From Prochlorococcus sp. AG-347-E03 (GTDB lineage: Bacteria > Cyanobacteriota > Cyanobacteriia > PCC-6307 > Cyanobiaceae): a stretch of DNA of 64,000 bases. The stretch is from positions 174,953 to 238,952 of the forward strand of contig QCBG01000001.1 in the NCBI GenBank assembly GCA_003279115.1. The letters are read 5' to 3'. Below are positions 18,713 through 35,412 of the stretch, in pieces (the first letter of the stretch is position 1; each line of letters starts with the position of its first letter). The position numbers were made by a program, and so were the translations under genes. Below the pieces are notes generated by a model. That model was not told the DNA's origin. It searched no databases and was given only the letters and a program-made list of their open reading frames with translations.

Positions 18713-19906
18713 TTATTTTGTTGATAATCTTTTAGAAACCTTATCTCCAAATTTTTCTTTTAAAGTTCTCAATTTATTTACAACTTTTTTTGGATTTATA
18801 TGACTCTCTAAAACTTTCAATAATTGTTCTTCAGAAACATCCGTATCTAGTAAATTAGAGTTAGATCCAGGAAACCAATGACTACCATTGCCCAGCAATT
18901 GATATCTAGCTCTTGCAAATCCTTCCATATCAAACCAATCTATTAAATTAGAAAGCCAGAGCAATACTGGAATATTAATATTTCCAGGGGTATACTCCCA
19001 ACTCGGTAAATTTCTATTCCAATTTTGATACCACTCTAAACCTAAAGAATTAATTGACTCCTGCCTTAATCTATTTATTATCTTTGGAACATATTTCTCA
19101 GAATCTGATAACAAAGAGACAGCTTCTAAATGGAGATCAAAATCTGCCTCTTTTGCAATACCTACACTAAGAGTGTGCACATTTTGATTTCTTAGGCAAA
19201 AAAGATCATTAAAAACTATAGGATGAAGCGGCTTACAAAGTTCCAACATTTTATTTGAGGGAGAATGAAGATGTCCCCCTTTATCAGTAGGACTTATTAT
19301 GAAAACCCCAAGATCATACTTATTTGCTAATTTTATAGCCTTTGTATTTTCTTGATTGATGAAATACCAGTGCAAATTAACATAATCAAATAGGTTTGTT
19401 GATATAGCTTTCTCAATGAGCGAAGATTTTCCATGGGTCGAAAATCCAATAGATCCAATTAAATTTTCTTTCTGCAAATTTCTTAAAATATCAATACAAC
19501 CTCCATCTTTAACAGCCTGATTTAAATGTTCATATGTATTAATGCCATGTATTGCTAGCAAATCAATTCTTTTTACTTTCAATTTTTCAATACTTGTCAT
19601 AACATCTCTCTCAAAAATTTCTGGATCACTATTTGGAGGAATCTTTGTTTGAATGATGTCTGGGATTTTTTTAATTTTTTCAAAACCCATTCCTAATTGC
19701 ACCTCAGAAGTACCATAGTACTTAGCAGTTTCGACATGACTTAAACCATATTTATTTGCCAGATGCAAAATATTGTCTACTTTATTTTGCTCTTCATTTG
19801 AAATCTCAGAAAAATCTAATTGATCCCAACTTTTTTGAAATCTCATTCCCCCCAAAGATAAAACAGGTATTTTTAAATTCGTTCGGCCAAATCTCCGATA
19901 TTGCAT
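18713..19906 (-). CDS. Aldo/keto reductase family protein with C-terminal extension
   Basis: A 397-residue member of the aldo/keto reductase superfamily. The TIM-barrel part covers about residues 1-270; a further 120 residues form a C-terminal extension containing NRNLPSWEYTPGNIN. Tetrad positions can be read: ETAKYYGTSE near 59-68 gives the Tyr but has Glu in place of the usual Asp; QTKIP near 86 gives the Lys; LLAIHGI near 116 gives the His. Last gene of a four-gene run behind DUF2997, Ycf35 and a ferredoxin, with a 10-base gap to the ferredoxin, which could be a redox partner. Substrate unknown. Confidence 0.85.
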   Translation of the reverse strand: MQYRRFGRTNLKIPVLSLGGMRFQKSWDQLDFSEISNEEQNKVDNILHLANKYGLSHVETAKYYGTSEVQLGMGFEKIKKIPDIIQTKIPPNSDPEIFERDVMTSIEKLKVKRIDLLAIHGINTYEHLNQAVKDGGCIDILRNLQKENLIGSIGFSTHGKSSLIEKAISTNLFDYVNLHWYFINQENTKAIKLANKYDLGVFIISPTDKGGHLHSPSNKMLELCKPLHPIVFNDLFCLRNQNVHTLSVGIAKEADFDLHLEAVSLLSDSEKYVPKIINRLRQESINSLGLEWYQNWNRNLPSWEYTPGNINIPVLLWLSNLIDWFDMEGFARARYQLLGNGSHWFPGSNSNLLDTDVSEEQLLKVLESHINPKKVVNKLRTLKEKFGDKVSKRLSTK

Positions 19907-19916
19907 CTTTTTGAAA

Positions 19917-20276
19917 TTAATGTTTATTCATTCTTGGTGGTTTTCCAAATGTTTGAAACATATCCCTATCAAGACTATTCTCTAAATCATCCAATTCTTC
20001 AAACTTTACCCAGTGAATACAATCAACAGGGCACGTATCTATTGCTTCTTGTAACAGATCAACACTATCTCCATCCTGTCTTATAGCTCTGCTTCTACCA
20101 TGAAACTCATCAACAATGAAAGTATTTGAAGCTACGTGCACACAGTATTTACAACCAATACACCTAGACTCATCAACCCATACGGCTTTTTCTGTCAATT
20201 GACCACCTAATACAGGTTCACAACCTGTTATTTCAATGTTTTCTTCAACGTTATCAGATGGATCAATAAAATCCAT
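19917..20276 (-). CDS. 4Fe-4S ferredoxin
   Basis: A 119-residue ferredoxin whose first cysteine group is CIGCKYCVHVASNTF near 41-55, followed by CPVDCIHWV near 86-94. The first group has three closely spaced cysteines then VA where a fourth would sit, so it most likely carries a single 4Fe-4S cluster with a degenerate second site, as in DUF/Ycf35-linked ferredoxins of cyanobacteria. An acidic N-terminal extension of about 30 residues and a C-terminal tail flank the cluster domain. It is 9 bases downstream of ycf35 and 10 bases upstream of the reductase, so cotranscription is likely. Electron partner not known. Confidence 0.88.
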   Translation of the reverse strand: MDFIDPSDNVEENIEITGCEPVLGGQLTEKAVWVDESRCIGCKYCVHVASNTFIVDEFHGRSRAIRQDGDSVDLLQEAIDTCPVDCIHWVKFEELDDLENSLDRDMFQTFGKPPRMNKH

Positions 20277-20285
20277 ACACCGAAA

Positions 20286-20678
20286 TTAATTATCCCACTT
20301 GGTCACAACCAACTCTATAGAACCATCATTTTTATTTTTTTGTTCTACAATTTGGTACCCATCCTCTTTGGTTTTAGAAATAATTGTTTGGTAAGCATAC
20401 ATTTGCGTGACTTTAGAAATAAATCTTTCAACCGGGATCTCAAATTTCCATAGATCAAGGTCGGTAACTAATTCATAAGTCTTTGAATTATGGTCCCACT
20501 TAAATCCAACTTTAGTATCTCCTGGCATATTTATGCTTATATCTACAGCTGTAAATTTACCCCTATAGCCTTTGACAAACTTTTCTTCTTGATTAATTGT
20601 AAAGCCAAGATTGTCTAAAGCCTTAATTAATGGCTCTGCTTCTTTAATCTGGGTTTTAATAGTACTAAAATGTGACAT
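20286..20678 (-). CDS. ycf35: Ycf35 family protein (DUF1257)
   Basis: A 130-residue protein matching Ycf35/DUF1257, conserved in cyanobacteria and red-algal plastid genomes: MSHFSTIKTQIKEAEPLIKA at the start, DNLGFTINQEE near 22, FKWDHNSKTYELVTDLDLW near 79 and FISKVTQMYAYQTI near 107. Role unresolved. The start overlaps the 3' end of the DUF2997 gene by 14 bases, indicating coupled translation, and the ferredoxin follows. Confidence 0.9.
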   Translation of the reverse strand: MSHFSTIKTQIKEAEPLIKALDNLGFTINQEEKFVKGYRGKFTAVDISINMPGDTKVGFKWDHNSKTYELVTDLDLWKFEIPVERFISKVTQMYAYQTIISKTKEDGYQIVEQKNKNDGSIELVVTKWDN

Positions 20679-20880
20679 TAGATTCCTTGTTTAATTGTTT
20701 TAAGTTTTCATTTTGATTAGAGATGAAAGCATCAGCAGTTTTCTTCTTTACAGTTACTTTGCCAAGAGCATCTTCGAGATTTTTTGTAGCTTCATTACAT
20801 GAATTACCAATAAATCCCTCTACAGTTTCTTCAACTCTTCCATCTTGATGAATTTTGAATCTCAATGTTTTTTGAGGCAT
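20665..20880 (-). CDS. DUF2997 family protein
   Basis: A 71-residue protein (from ATG at 20880, MPQKTLRFKIHQDGRVEETV) typical of DUF2997: a short beta-rich opening, VEGFIGNSCNEATKNLEDAL in the middle and a Lys-rich end. A TTG three codons upstream (20889) is possible but would sit inside a palindrome, so I prefer the ATG. First gene of the set DUF2997-ycf35-ferredoxin-reductase; it overlaps ycf35 by 14 bases. Function unknown; conserved pairing with DUF1257 suggests a joint complex. Confidence 0.85.
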   Translation of the reverse strand: MPQKTLRFKIHQDGRVEETVEGFIGNSCNEATKNLEDALGKVTVKKKTADAFISNQNENLKQLNKESNVTF

Positions 20881-20887
20881 TAAATTC

Positions 20888-20902
20888 AAGTACTGAGTAC
20901 TT
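20888..20902. promoter_or_regulatory. 15-base palindrome upstream of the DUF2997-ycf35 operon
   Basis: AAGTACT-G-AGTACTT is a perfect inverted repeat 8 bases upstream of the DUF2997 ATG. On the minus strand a TATATAA/TATAAA -10-like element (about 20905-20917) lies just upstream, so the palindrome would cover the transcription start, a usual repressor site. It resembles the cyanobacterial LexA box RGTACNNNDGTWCB but has three rather than four bases between the GTAC and GTAC cores, so identity as a LexA site is doubtful. Confidence 0.4.
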
Positions 20903-21025
20903 TTACTTTATATAGAATAACGAAAATATTTTGTTTCAGTTGGTACAAGTTAATTAATTTTAATTTTTATATTGAATGTCTGATAAATTAATTATTTTTA
21001 TCATTATGGTAGAGAATAAAGATAT

Positions 21026-21793
21026 TCAATTATAAAAACCCTGCATTCCCATAGAATCCAATGCAGTTTTTGCTTCTTCCATAACTGATGGTTCTTTATC
21101 AAAAAGCGCTATCTTGGTACATTCATCAACAAAACTTTCTTGATATATATCGTTTAATTTTTCGTATAACCTACACAAAGACCAAATGCAATTACTTCTT
21201 ACACCTGACTCATTATCTATCTTCAAACTTATTAAAAGCTGTTCTGCTGCTAATTGAGCATTTTTCAAAGAAACATTTCCAATTTCAGCTAAAGAACTAG
21301 AAGACCATAACCTAACAGCAGCAACATCATTTTTCAAAGCATTTATTAATGGCTCTAAAACAATTTGGTTATCATAATTTGCTAAGCTCCATGCTGTCGC
21401 TCTTCTGACATAAGCGTTATCGTCAGTTTTTAAAAGATTAACAAGTTTCTGGACTGCGCTAGGACATGGATTGCGACCTAAAGCATATACAGCACTCATT
21501 CTCTCAACAGGACAAGGTTGATCAAGTAATGGTAACAAGAGAGGTAACGATCTTTTATCTCTATATTCACAAAATATTCTTAATCCCTGTATTCTATCTT
21601 CTCTTTTACCTTTTAGCATGTTTAAAGCTTCATTGCACTCTTGAGTTATATTTAAACCTTTTGCAAAAGAATCTTCATCAATTTGCTCAAGAGGGTCTAT
21701 TTCTATCTCTAGGGCCAATTCTCTGGCCAAAATATCTGGATCAACTGCGATTTCAGCTAAGCTTTCTTTATTAGGATCCTTGTTTTTTGTCAT
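21026..21793 (-). CDS. HEAT-repeat protein
   Basis: A 255-residue protein made of alpha-helical HEAT repeats from about residue 70 onward; repeats include PVERMSAVYALGRNPCPSAV, AYVRRATAWSLANYDNQIVL and AAVRLWSSSSLAEIGNVSLK. The N-terminal 55 residues are acidic and probably flexible. PBS-lyase-type HEAT proteins include phycobilin lyases (CpcE/F) and IaiH, an IscA-interacting protein of similar length; I cannot tell which role applies, and a scaffold role is more likely than lyase activity. It follows rlmN and the 56-aa membrane gene on the same strand. Confidence 0.85.
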   Translation of the reverse strand: MTKNKDPNKESLAEIAVDPDILARELALEIEIDPLEQIDEDSFAKGLNITQECNEALNMLKGKREDRIQGLRIFCEYRDKRSLPLLLPLLDQPCPVERMSAVYALGRNPCPSAVQKLVNLLKTDDNAYVRRATAWSLANYDNQIVLEPLINALKNDVAAVRLWSSSSLAEIGNVSLKNAQLAAEQLLISLKIDNESGVRSNCIWSLCRLYEKLNDIYQESFVDECTKIALFDKEPSVMEEAKTALDSMGMQGFYN

Positions 21794-21811
21794 TTACAAA
21801 TACTAAAAATA

Positions 21812-21982
21812 TTAGTTCATGGGAGCAGGTGACATCATATCTCCTGGCAACCAAATTCTTGCACTAACTGCAAAGAAAGCGATCCCAAAAAGTGCAACGA
21901 TAGCAAAAGGTAAGATTTTTGTCTTGATGAAGCCCAACGATTCAATATTAATTAAGTCAATAATAACCTTTTTAAGAGACAT
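21812..21982 (-). CDS. Small single-span membrane protein (56 aa)
   Basis: A short ORF starting at an ATG at 21982 and ending with TAA, encoding 56 residues: a short amphipathic start MSLKKVIIDLINIESLGF, one hydrophobic span (about residues 23-41, ILPFAIVALFGIAFFAVSA) and a tail ending RIWLPGDMMSPAPMN. It lies 24 bases after rlmN and 18 bases before the HEAT-repeat gene, fully filling the gap, which supports it being real. The size and topology resemble small thylakoid subunits, but I do not recognise it as a named photosystem or cytochrome b6f subunit. Function unknown. Confidence 0.75.
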   Translation of the reverse strand: MSLKKVIIDLINIESLGFIKTKILPFAIVALFGIAFFAVSARIWLPGDMMSPAPMN

Positions 21983-22006
21983 TTAAAAAATTATTTTTTG
22001 ATAATA

Positions 22007-23065
<1,059 letters not shown>

Positions 23066-23082
23066 TTAATTCAAAACTTATT

Positions 23083-23238
<156 letters not shown>

Positions 23239-23288
23239 TTACTAATTAAAAATTTATTCTAGTCACTGAAAATAATAATAGTTTATAT

Positions 23289-27416
<4,128 letters not shown>

Positions 27417-27423
27417 TTAAGGA

Positions 27424-29358
<1,935 letters not shown>

Positions 29359-29366
29359 TTAGGTAT

Positions 29367-32300
29367 TTAATCTTCCTCATATTCAGAGGTTCCTAGTGAT
29401 TCGTAGGTTGGTCTAGATGGAGTATTCCTTCTCGGATTTATATCTTGCATTAAATCTACCTCTTTCCCTTCATCTGTATAAACACCAATATCTAAACCAA
29501 GAGATTGTAATTCTCTCATTAGAACTTTAAAGGACTCAGGAGTCCCTGGCCTAGGAATTGGTTTACCTTTTACAATTGCATTTAGCGCTTCATTTCTTCC
29601 TTGCATATCATCAGATTTAACTGTTAAAAGTTCCTGAAGGGTATAGGCTGCTCCATAAGCTTCAAGAGCCCAAACTTCCATTTCTCCAAGCCTTTGTCCA
29701 CCTTGCTGAGCTTTACCGCCCAACGGTTGTTGTGTAACCAAAGAGTAAGGACCAGTTGACCGGGCATGAATTTTGTCATCCACCAAATGCACTAATTTGA
29801 GGAAATGAGAATATCCAACCGCAACTGGCTGGTCAAAAGGTTCTCCAGTTCTACCATCTTTAAGTAATAACTTACCAGGATCTTCAGGATTATAAACCCA
29901 TGCTTTTCCTGGTTGTTTTGCGGCTTCCTCTAAGAATGCTTGAACTGTCTGATGTGATTTTTCTGCACCATACATTTCGTCGAATGGAACAACTTTAACT
30001 CTACAATTTAAATTTGAAGCTGCCCAGCCCATCAATAATTCAAAAACTTGACCTACATTCATCCTACTTGGAACTCCCAAGGGGTTAAGAACTATGTCTA
30101 CTGGTGTTCCATCAGGCAAATAAGGCATATCCTCTCTAGGCAAAATCCTACTAATAATTCCTTTATTTCCATGCCTTCCTGCCATTTTGTCGCCTACCTG
30201 GATTTTTCTTCTCTGAGCAACATAAACTCTTACAACCATATTTGCCCCTGGAGGTAACTCATCTCCTTGTTCTCGGGTGTAAATGCGAACATCCAAGACT
30301 CTTCCTTTTTCTGTCTTTGGAACCCTCAAAGAGTTATCTCTAACATCTCGAGCCTTTTCACCGAAAATAGCTCTCAACAGTTTTTCTTCAGGGGGTTGAT
30401 CTGATTCTCCTTTTGGAGTAACTTTTCCTACAAGAATATCTCCACTCTCGACAAAAGCACCAATCCTGATAATTCCCATTTCATCAAGATTATTCAAGCT
30501 TTCTTCTGAAATATTCGGAATCTCCCTCGTGATTTCTTCAGGTCCTAATTTTGTTTGTCTTGCCTCTATTTCATATTTTTCAATATGTACAGATGTATAT
30601 AAATCATCTGTTACCATCCTCTCACTAACAAGAATAGCATCTTCGTAGTTGTATCCCTCCCATGGCATATATGCAATTAGGACATTCTGTCCTAGTGCTA
30701 TTTCTCCTCCTTCACAAGCAGATCCATCTGCTAATACTTGGCCAGATATAACTTGATCTCCAATTTTTACGATAGGTCTTTGGTTTAGACAAGTATCTTG
30801 ATTTGATCTTTGATATTTTTGAAGGTAATGAAAATGTTCACAGCCATTCTCATCCTTTACAACGATCTCATTAGAATCCACATAAGATACAGTTCCATTA
30901 ACTTTTGTTATGGGTACCATCCCAGAATCTCTAGCAACTTGGGATTCTAAACCTGTTCCGACTAAAGGACGTTCTGGTCTAAGCAGTGGAACAGCTTGAC
31001 GTTGCATATTAGATCCCATCAAAGCTCTATTTGCATCATCATGCTCCAAGAAAGGGATAAGTGAAGTCGCAACTGAAATTACTTGGACTGGAGAAAGTTG
31101 CACATAATCAACTTGATGAGGAGGAACTTTCTCAAAATCTTGTCTATATCTTACAGGTATGAGATTCGCAAGTATATTTCCGTCCTTATCAGTTGCAACG
31201 TCTCCTGGAGCGACCCTGCACTCATCTTCTAAATCAGCAGAAAGATAAATTGGATTACCCTCTTTATTAACTTTACCATGTTTAACTTCCCAAAAAGGAG
31301 TTTCAATAAAACCATACTCATTTACTCTTGCGTGAGTAGCTAATGAGTTAATAAGGCCAGCATTTGGACCTTCAGGAGTTTCAATAGGGCATAGTCTTCC
31401 ATAATGTGAAGGATGTATATCTCTTACAGCAAAACCTGCTCTTTCTCTTGTTAGACCTCCAGGACCTAAGGCTGATATTCTTCTTTTATGTGTTAATTCA
31501 GCCAGAGGATTAGTTTGATCCATAAATTGACTTAATTGACTGGAACCAAAGAACTCCTTAATTGCTGCAACCAAAGGTTTTGGGTTTACTAGCTGAGCAG
31601 GAGTAAGAGAATCAGTTTCACCAACAGTCATTCTTTCCTTAATAATTCTCTCTAAGCGGTTAAGCCCAACCCTCACTTGATTTTGAAGAAGTTCTCCTAC
31701 AGATCTAACCCTTCGATTACCTAAGTGGTCAATATCATCTAGACTTGCACCACCAACATCCAACTCTAGATTAATCAAGTAATCAATTGTGGAAAGAACA
31801 TCTTCATGAGTAAGTGTTCTCACTTCATCAGGAACTGTGAGCCTCAATTTTTTATTTATCTTATATCTACCAACTCGGCCTAAATCATATCTTTTGGGAT
31901 CAAAAAATCTACTGTATAGTAACTGTTGCCCCCCAGAAACAGAGGGTGGTTCACCAGGACGTAATTTCTTATAGAGCTCGAGTAAGGCCTGGTCTTCAGA
32001 ATTTATCCCCTCATCGTTGGCTGATTCAATGGAATTCTGATAAAACTCAGGATGCCTAAGTTTATCGACAACATCATTATCAGAAAGACCCATCGCCCTC
32101 ATAAGAACATGAGCATTAATTTTTCTAGTTTTATCAACTCTTACATAAAGTAAATTATTTTTGTCTGTCTCGAATTTTAACCATGCTCCCCTATTAGGAA
32201 TAACGCTAGCGTTATAGGTTCTTCTTCCATTTTTATCCTGTTCATCTTTGAAGTATACTCCTGGACTTCTAACAATTTGATTAACAATTACTCTTTCTGC

Positions 32301-32660
32301 ACCATTAATAATGAAAGTTCCCCTTTCAGTCATTAATGGTAATTCTCCGATAAATACTTCTTGTTCTTTAATTTCCCCAGTCTCTTTATTAATCAACCTG
32401 CAAGTGACGTACATTTGAGAAGCAAATGTTGCATCCCTTCTTTTTGCCTCCTCTACGTCGTGCCTAGGTCTTTTTAGCCTGTAATCTTCACCAATAAAAT
32501 GTAATTCTAATTTACCTGTGTAATCAGAAATAGGAGAAAAGTTTTGTAATTCTTCTATTAAGCCCTTTTCCAAAAACCATTTAAAGCTTGCTCTTTGTAC
32601 TTCAACTAAATCTGGTAGGTAAGTACCTGTTTTTGCTACCTGTAAAGCGCTACTGCTCAT
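29367..32660 (-). CDS. rpoB: RNA polymerase subunit beta
   Basis: Beta subunit of RNA polymerase, 1097 residues, the compact cyanobacterial length. Diagnostic stretches include [20 protein letters not shown] near residue 375 (rifampicin region), [17 protein letters not shown] near 426, [15 protein letters not shown] near 545, [13 protein letters not shown] near 672 and [11 protein letters not shown] near 826. It starts at an ATG at 32660 behind a 236-base leader separating it from tatD, so it probably has its own promoter. rpoC1 follows. Confidence 0.98.
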   Translation of the reverse strand: MSSSALQVAKTGTYLPDLVEVQRASFKWFLEKGLIEELQNFSPISDYTGKLELHFIGEDYRLKRPRHDVEEAKRRDATFASQMYVTCRLINKETGEIKEQEVFIGELPLMTERGTFIINGAERVIVNQIVRSPGVYFKDEQDKNGRRTYNASVIPNRGAWLKFETDKNNLLYVRVDKTRKINAHVLMRAMGLSDNDVVDKLRHPEFYQNSIESANDEGINSEDQALLELYKKLRPGEPPSVSGGQQLLYSRFFDPKRYDLGRVGRYKINKKLRLTVPDEVRTLTHEDVLSTIDYLINLELDVGGASLDDIDHLGNRRVRSVGELLQNQVRVGLNRLERIIKERMTVGETDSLTPAQLVNPKPLVAAIKEFFGSSQLSQFMDQTNPLAELTHKRRISALGPGGLTRERAGFAVRDIHPSHYGRLCPIETPEGPNAGLINSLATHARVNEYGFIETPFWEVKHGKVNKEGNPIYLSADLEDECRVAPGDVATDKDGNILANLIPVRYRQDFEKVPPHQVDYVQLSPVQVISVATSLIPFLEHDDANRALMGSNMQRQAVPLLRPERPLVGTGLESQVARDSGMVPITKVNGTVSYVDSNEIVVKDENGCEHFHYLQKYQRSNQDTCLNQRPIVKIGDQVISGQVLADGSACEGGEIALGQNVLIAYMPWEGYNYEDAILVSERMVTDDLYTSVHIEKYEIEARQTKLGPEEITREIPNISEESLNNLDEMGIIRIGAFVESGDILVGKVTPKGESDQPPEEKLLRAIFGEKARDVRDNSLRVPKTEKGRVLDVRIYTREQGDELPPGANMVVRVYVAQRRKIQVGDKMAGRHGNKGIISRILPREDMPYLPDGTPVDIVLNPLGVPSRMNVGQVFELLMGWAASNLNCRVKVVPFDEMYGAEKSHQTVQAFLEEAAKQPGKAWVYNPEDPGKLLLKDGRTGEPFDQPVAVGYSHFLKLVHLVDDKIHARSTGPYSLVTQQPLGGKAQQGGQRLGEMEVWALEAYGAAYTLQELLTVKSDDMQGRNEALNAIVKGKPIPRPGTPESFKVLMRELQSLGLDIGVYTDEGKEVDLMQDINPRRNTPSRPTYESLGTSEYEED

Positions 32661-32896
32661 CCAAGAAACCTGCGATTATGTGAGATTTACTATTTACTTT
32701 TAATCTACTTAAAATTTAAATGTTTAACTTTTATTTTAATTTGAAATCAATCATTAGATCATGATTTCAACAAAAAAATTAATTTAATAAGAGAATTTAA
32801 TATTTGAGCAAATGGTCGAAAACCATTTACTTAAAAGTTAAAGATAAAAAAATCAAGAAAAATTGCAAGTAATTCCTAATTCTAGCAGCTATTGTG
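32661..32896. promoter_or_regulatory. rpoB leader region
   Basis: The 236-base gap between tatD and rpoB holds no convincing ORF. Two imperfect to perfect inverted repeats are visible: GAAATCA (32743-32749) with TGATTTC (32762-32768), and AAATGG/CCATTT around 32808-32826. Neither is followed by a U-run on the minus strand, so they are not plain terminators. The size suggests a separate rpo promoter and possibly leader control of the rpoB operon; this is inference. Confidence 0.35.
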
Positions 32897-33691
32897 TCAA
32901 GTTAACAAGTCAAATTTAAACAAATCTTCAGCATTCTTGGATGACTGTTTAGCGATCGTTATTAATTCTGTAGATCTTAAATCTGCTATAAAATTGGCAA
33001 CATTTTCAACAAATGCAGGTTCATTTCTTTTACCCCTATGTGGCACAGGGGCTAAAAAGGGTGAATCGGTTTCAATTAAGTACTTATCATTTGGAACTAT
33101 TTTGGCACACTCATGAATTTCATATGCTTTTGGGAAAGTTACTATTCCACTAAAACTAATATAAAAATCAAGATCCAAGAATTGCTTCATTTCTATTGGG
33201 GTTCCCGTCCAACAATGAAGTACACCTCTAGGACATTTTCCTTTGTTAGATAGGTCTTTACATATCTCGATCATTTCATTTGCGGCATCTCTGCAATGGA
33301 TAATTACAGGTAATTCAAGTTCATAAGCTAACTCCATTTGAGGAATAAGAGCATCAATTTGCTGAGTTTTGTTTTCATTTTTAAAAAAATCCAAGCCTAA
33401 CTCCCCAATTGCAACAACTCTTGGATCTTCTAGAGCTGATCTTTTTAAAAGAGATTTCGAATCTTGTTCCCATTTTTTTGCTTCTAACGGATGCAAACCA
33501 ACTGAATAGTAAATTTCGTTAAATTTATGAGATATTTTTTTTAACTTAGGAATTTCATTTAATTCGCAGCAAGCATGAACTAATTTTTTTACACCTCTCG
33601 AACGTAATCTTAAAACAACATCTTCAAGATCTTTTTCAAAATTTTCAAATATTAAATGACAGTGGGAGTCTATGAGTTCTATATCGCTCAT
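32897..33691 (-). CDS. tatD: TatD family metal-dependent hydrolase
   Basis: A TIM-barrel deoxyribonuclease-like hydrolase, 264 residues. Metal ligands: IDSHCHLIF near 7-15 (HxH), GELGLDFF with Glu near 97, IIHCRDA near 132, HCWTGTP near 162 and IETDSPFLAP near 212-221 with the last Asp. TatD proteins have been linked to DNA repair and quality control; exact substrate here is not clear. It lies 17 bases after rpsT on the same strand and upstream of rpoB. Confidence 0.93.
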   Translation of the reverse strand: MSDIELIDSHCHLIFENFEKDLEDVVLRLRSRGVKKLVHACCELNEIPKLKKISHKFNEIYYSVGLHPLEAKKWEQDSKSLLKRSALEDPRVVAIGELGLDFFKNENKTQQIDALIPQMELAYELELPVIIHCRDAANEMIEICKDLSNKGKCPRGVLHCWTGTPIEMKQFLDLDFYISFSGIVTFPKAYEIHECAKIVPNDKYLIETDSPFLAPVPHRGKRNEPAFVENVANFIADLRSTELITIAKQSSKNAEDLFKFDLLT

Positions 33692-33708
33692 GATTTAAAT
33701 CTGCCTTT

Positions 33709-34002
33709 TTACTTCGCGATAAGTATAGTTTTTACAAACTTGTTAATTTTCGATTTTTTATTAGCCCCGTTATTCTTATGAAGAACATTTTTTTTAACTG
33801 CTTTATCAATTAGGCTAAAAGCTTTATTAAGACTTGTATTAACTAAATTTTTATTTTCCTCATTAGGGTTTTTTTTGTATTTTTCGCAATTCTCAAAGGT
33901 TTTTTTGGTTAAAGTTCTTACCGTAGATTTGTATGACTTGTTTATTAAACGATTTCTTTCGGCAATTTGTATTCTCTTTTTTGCTGAATTGTTATTGGCC
34001 AC
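33709..34002 (-). CDS. rpsT: 30S ribosomal protein S20
   Basis: A 97-residue highly basic protein that binds 16S rRNA early in 30S assembly. The N-terminus (ANNNSAKKRIQIAERNRL) and the internal KSTVRTLTKK and AFSLIDKAVKKNVLHKN stretches are standard S20. The start is a GTG (34002). It is divergent from hisD and heads the group rpsT-tatD-rpoB-rpoC1-rpoC2, although rpoB probably also has its own promoter. Confidence 0.95.
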   Translation of the reverse strand: MANNNSAKKRIQIAERNRLINKSYKSTVRTLTKKTFENCEKYKKNPNEENKNLVNTSLNKAFSLIDKAVKKNVLHKNNGANKKSKINKFVKTILIAK

Positions 34003-34063
34003 AGAGGGTATATAAGTAGAAGAATATTATCATAACAAATTAATCGACTACTAATCAATCATA

Positions 34064-34069
34064 TATAAT
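34064..34069 (+). promoter_or_regulatory. Candidate -10 element for hisD
   Basis: A TATAAT hexamer 56 bases before the hisD ATG, in the 123-base gap between divergent rpsT and hisD. No clear -35 partner at 17 bases, as is common in these AT-rich genomes. Positional support only. Confidence 0.3.
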
Positions 34070-34125
34070 TTAATAAGGTATTAAATTGGGTCTGTAGCCT
34101 TTAAATTAATTGAAAAATTAAGCAC

Positions 34126-35412
34126 ATGAAGATTATAAATAATAAAAAAGAAGCTATTGAAGAATTAAAGAGGATATCTACAAGAACTAATTTAGAAAAA
34201 AATAACAAGATAAATGCAACAGTAGAAGAGATTCTTCAAGAAGTTAAAGATTGTGGAGATATAGCGGTAGAAAAATATACAAAAAAATTTGATGGTTTTA
34301 ATCCTGAACCCATGCAAGTTAATGCGGATCATATAAAGAATGCATGGGATGAAATTGACAATAATTTAAAACGCTCACTTGAGGTGGCTTATACAAGAAT
34401 TAAAAAATTCCATGAAAAAGAAATTCCCCAATCTTTTACGATAAAAGGTGAATATGGTGATTCAGTCCAAAGGAGATGGAGACCAGTTAAAAATGCAGGA
34501 ATTTATATCCCTGGAGGTAGAGCTGCTTATCCAAGCACCGTCTTAATGAATGCAATCCCTGCAAAAGTAGCAGGTGTTGAGGAAATTATAATGGTATCTC
34601 CTGGAAATAAAGAAGGGGAAATAAACAAAACCGTTTTAGCTGCAGCTTACTTATCAGGGATAAATAAAGTTTTTAGGATTGGAGGAGCTCAAGCAATTGG
34701 TGCTTTAGCATTTGGCACAAAACAAATCAATAAGGTTGATGTTATTACAGGTCCAGGGAATATTTATGTTACTACTGCAAAAAAACTAATTTATGGCTCT
34801 ACAGGAATTGATTCTTTAGCTGGTCCAAGTGAAATATTAATCATCGCAGATGAAACTGCTCAAAGTACTTATATAGCCTCTGATCTACTAGCGCAAGCAG
34901 AACATGATCCTTTGGCTTCGTCAATACTTCTAACAACATCAAAGAACCAGGCAAAAGAAGTTTTAAAGGAACTTTATAAAATAATAGATAATCATCCTAG
35001 AAAAGAAATTTGCATGCAATCAATAAAAAATTGGGGGTTAATTGTGATTTGCGATAATTATGAATCATGTATTGAACTAAGTAATAACTTTGCTCCAGAA
35101 CACCTAGAAATTCTAACTAATGATGCAAAAAAGATCCTTGAAGGTATAGAGAATGCAGGAGCTATATTTTTAGGGGAATGGACTCCAGAAGCTGTTGGAG
35201 ATTATCTTGCTGGGCCAAACCACACTTTACCCACCTCAGGAAATTCTAGATTTAGTGGTTCTCTGGGAGTTGAAACTTTTATGAAAAATACTTCAATAAT
35301 AGAATTTAACGAAGAAAGTCTAAAAATTAATAGTCTTGATATTATAAATCTTGCTAAAAGTGAGGGCCTTCATAGTCACGCGAACTCAGTACAAATAAGA
35401 TTTGAAGATTAG
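34126..35412 (+). CDS. hisD: Histidinol dehydrogenase
   Basis: Zn2+-dependent four-electron oxidation of histidinol to histidine, last step of the pathway. The 428 residues match the family: [20 protein letters not shown] near 126-145, [12 protein letters not shown] near 188, [11 protein letters not shown] near 205, [11 protein letters not shown] near 227, and the catalytic/zinc segment [10 protein letters not shown] near 250-259. The [18 protein letters not shown] region near 365 completes it. Its end overlaps the convergent rpiA stop by 4 bases. Not in a his operon, as usual for cyanobacteria. Confidence 0.97.
   Translation: MKIINNKKEAIEELKRISTRTNLEKNNKINATVEEILQEVKDCGDIAVEKYTKKFDGFNPEPMQVNADHIKNAWDEIDNNLKRSLEVAYTRIKKFHEKEIPQSFTIKGEYGDSVQRRWRPVKNAGIYIPGGRAAYPSTVLMNAIPAKVAGVEEIIMVSPGNKEGEINKTVLAAAYLSGINKVFRIGGAQAIGALAFGTKQINKVDVITGPGNIYVTTAKKLIYGSTGIDSLAGPSEILIIADETAQSTYIASDLLAQAEHDPLASSILLTTSKNQAKEVLKELYKIIDNHPRKEICMQSIKNWGLIVICDNYESCIELSNNFAPEHLEILTNDAKKILEGIENAGAIFLGEWTPEAVGDYLAGPNHTLPTSGNSRFSGSLGVETFMKNTSIIEFNEESLKINSLDIINLAKSEGLHSHANSVQIRFED

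Noticed and set aside
32808..32826. Hairpin AAATGG/CCATTT upstream of rpoB as a terminator of tatD or rpoB leader
   Set aside because: The stem is only six pairs and no U-run follows on either strand in the right direction; mentioned only as a weak structure.
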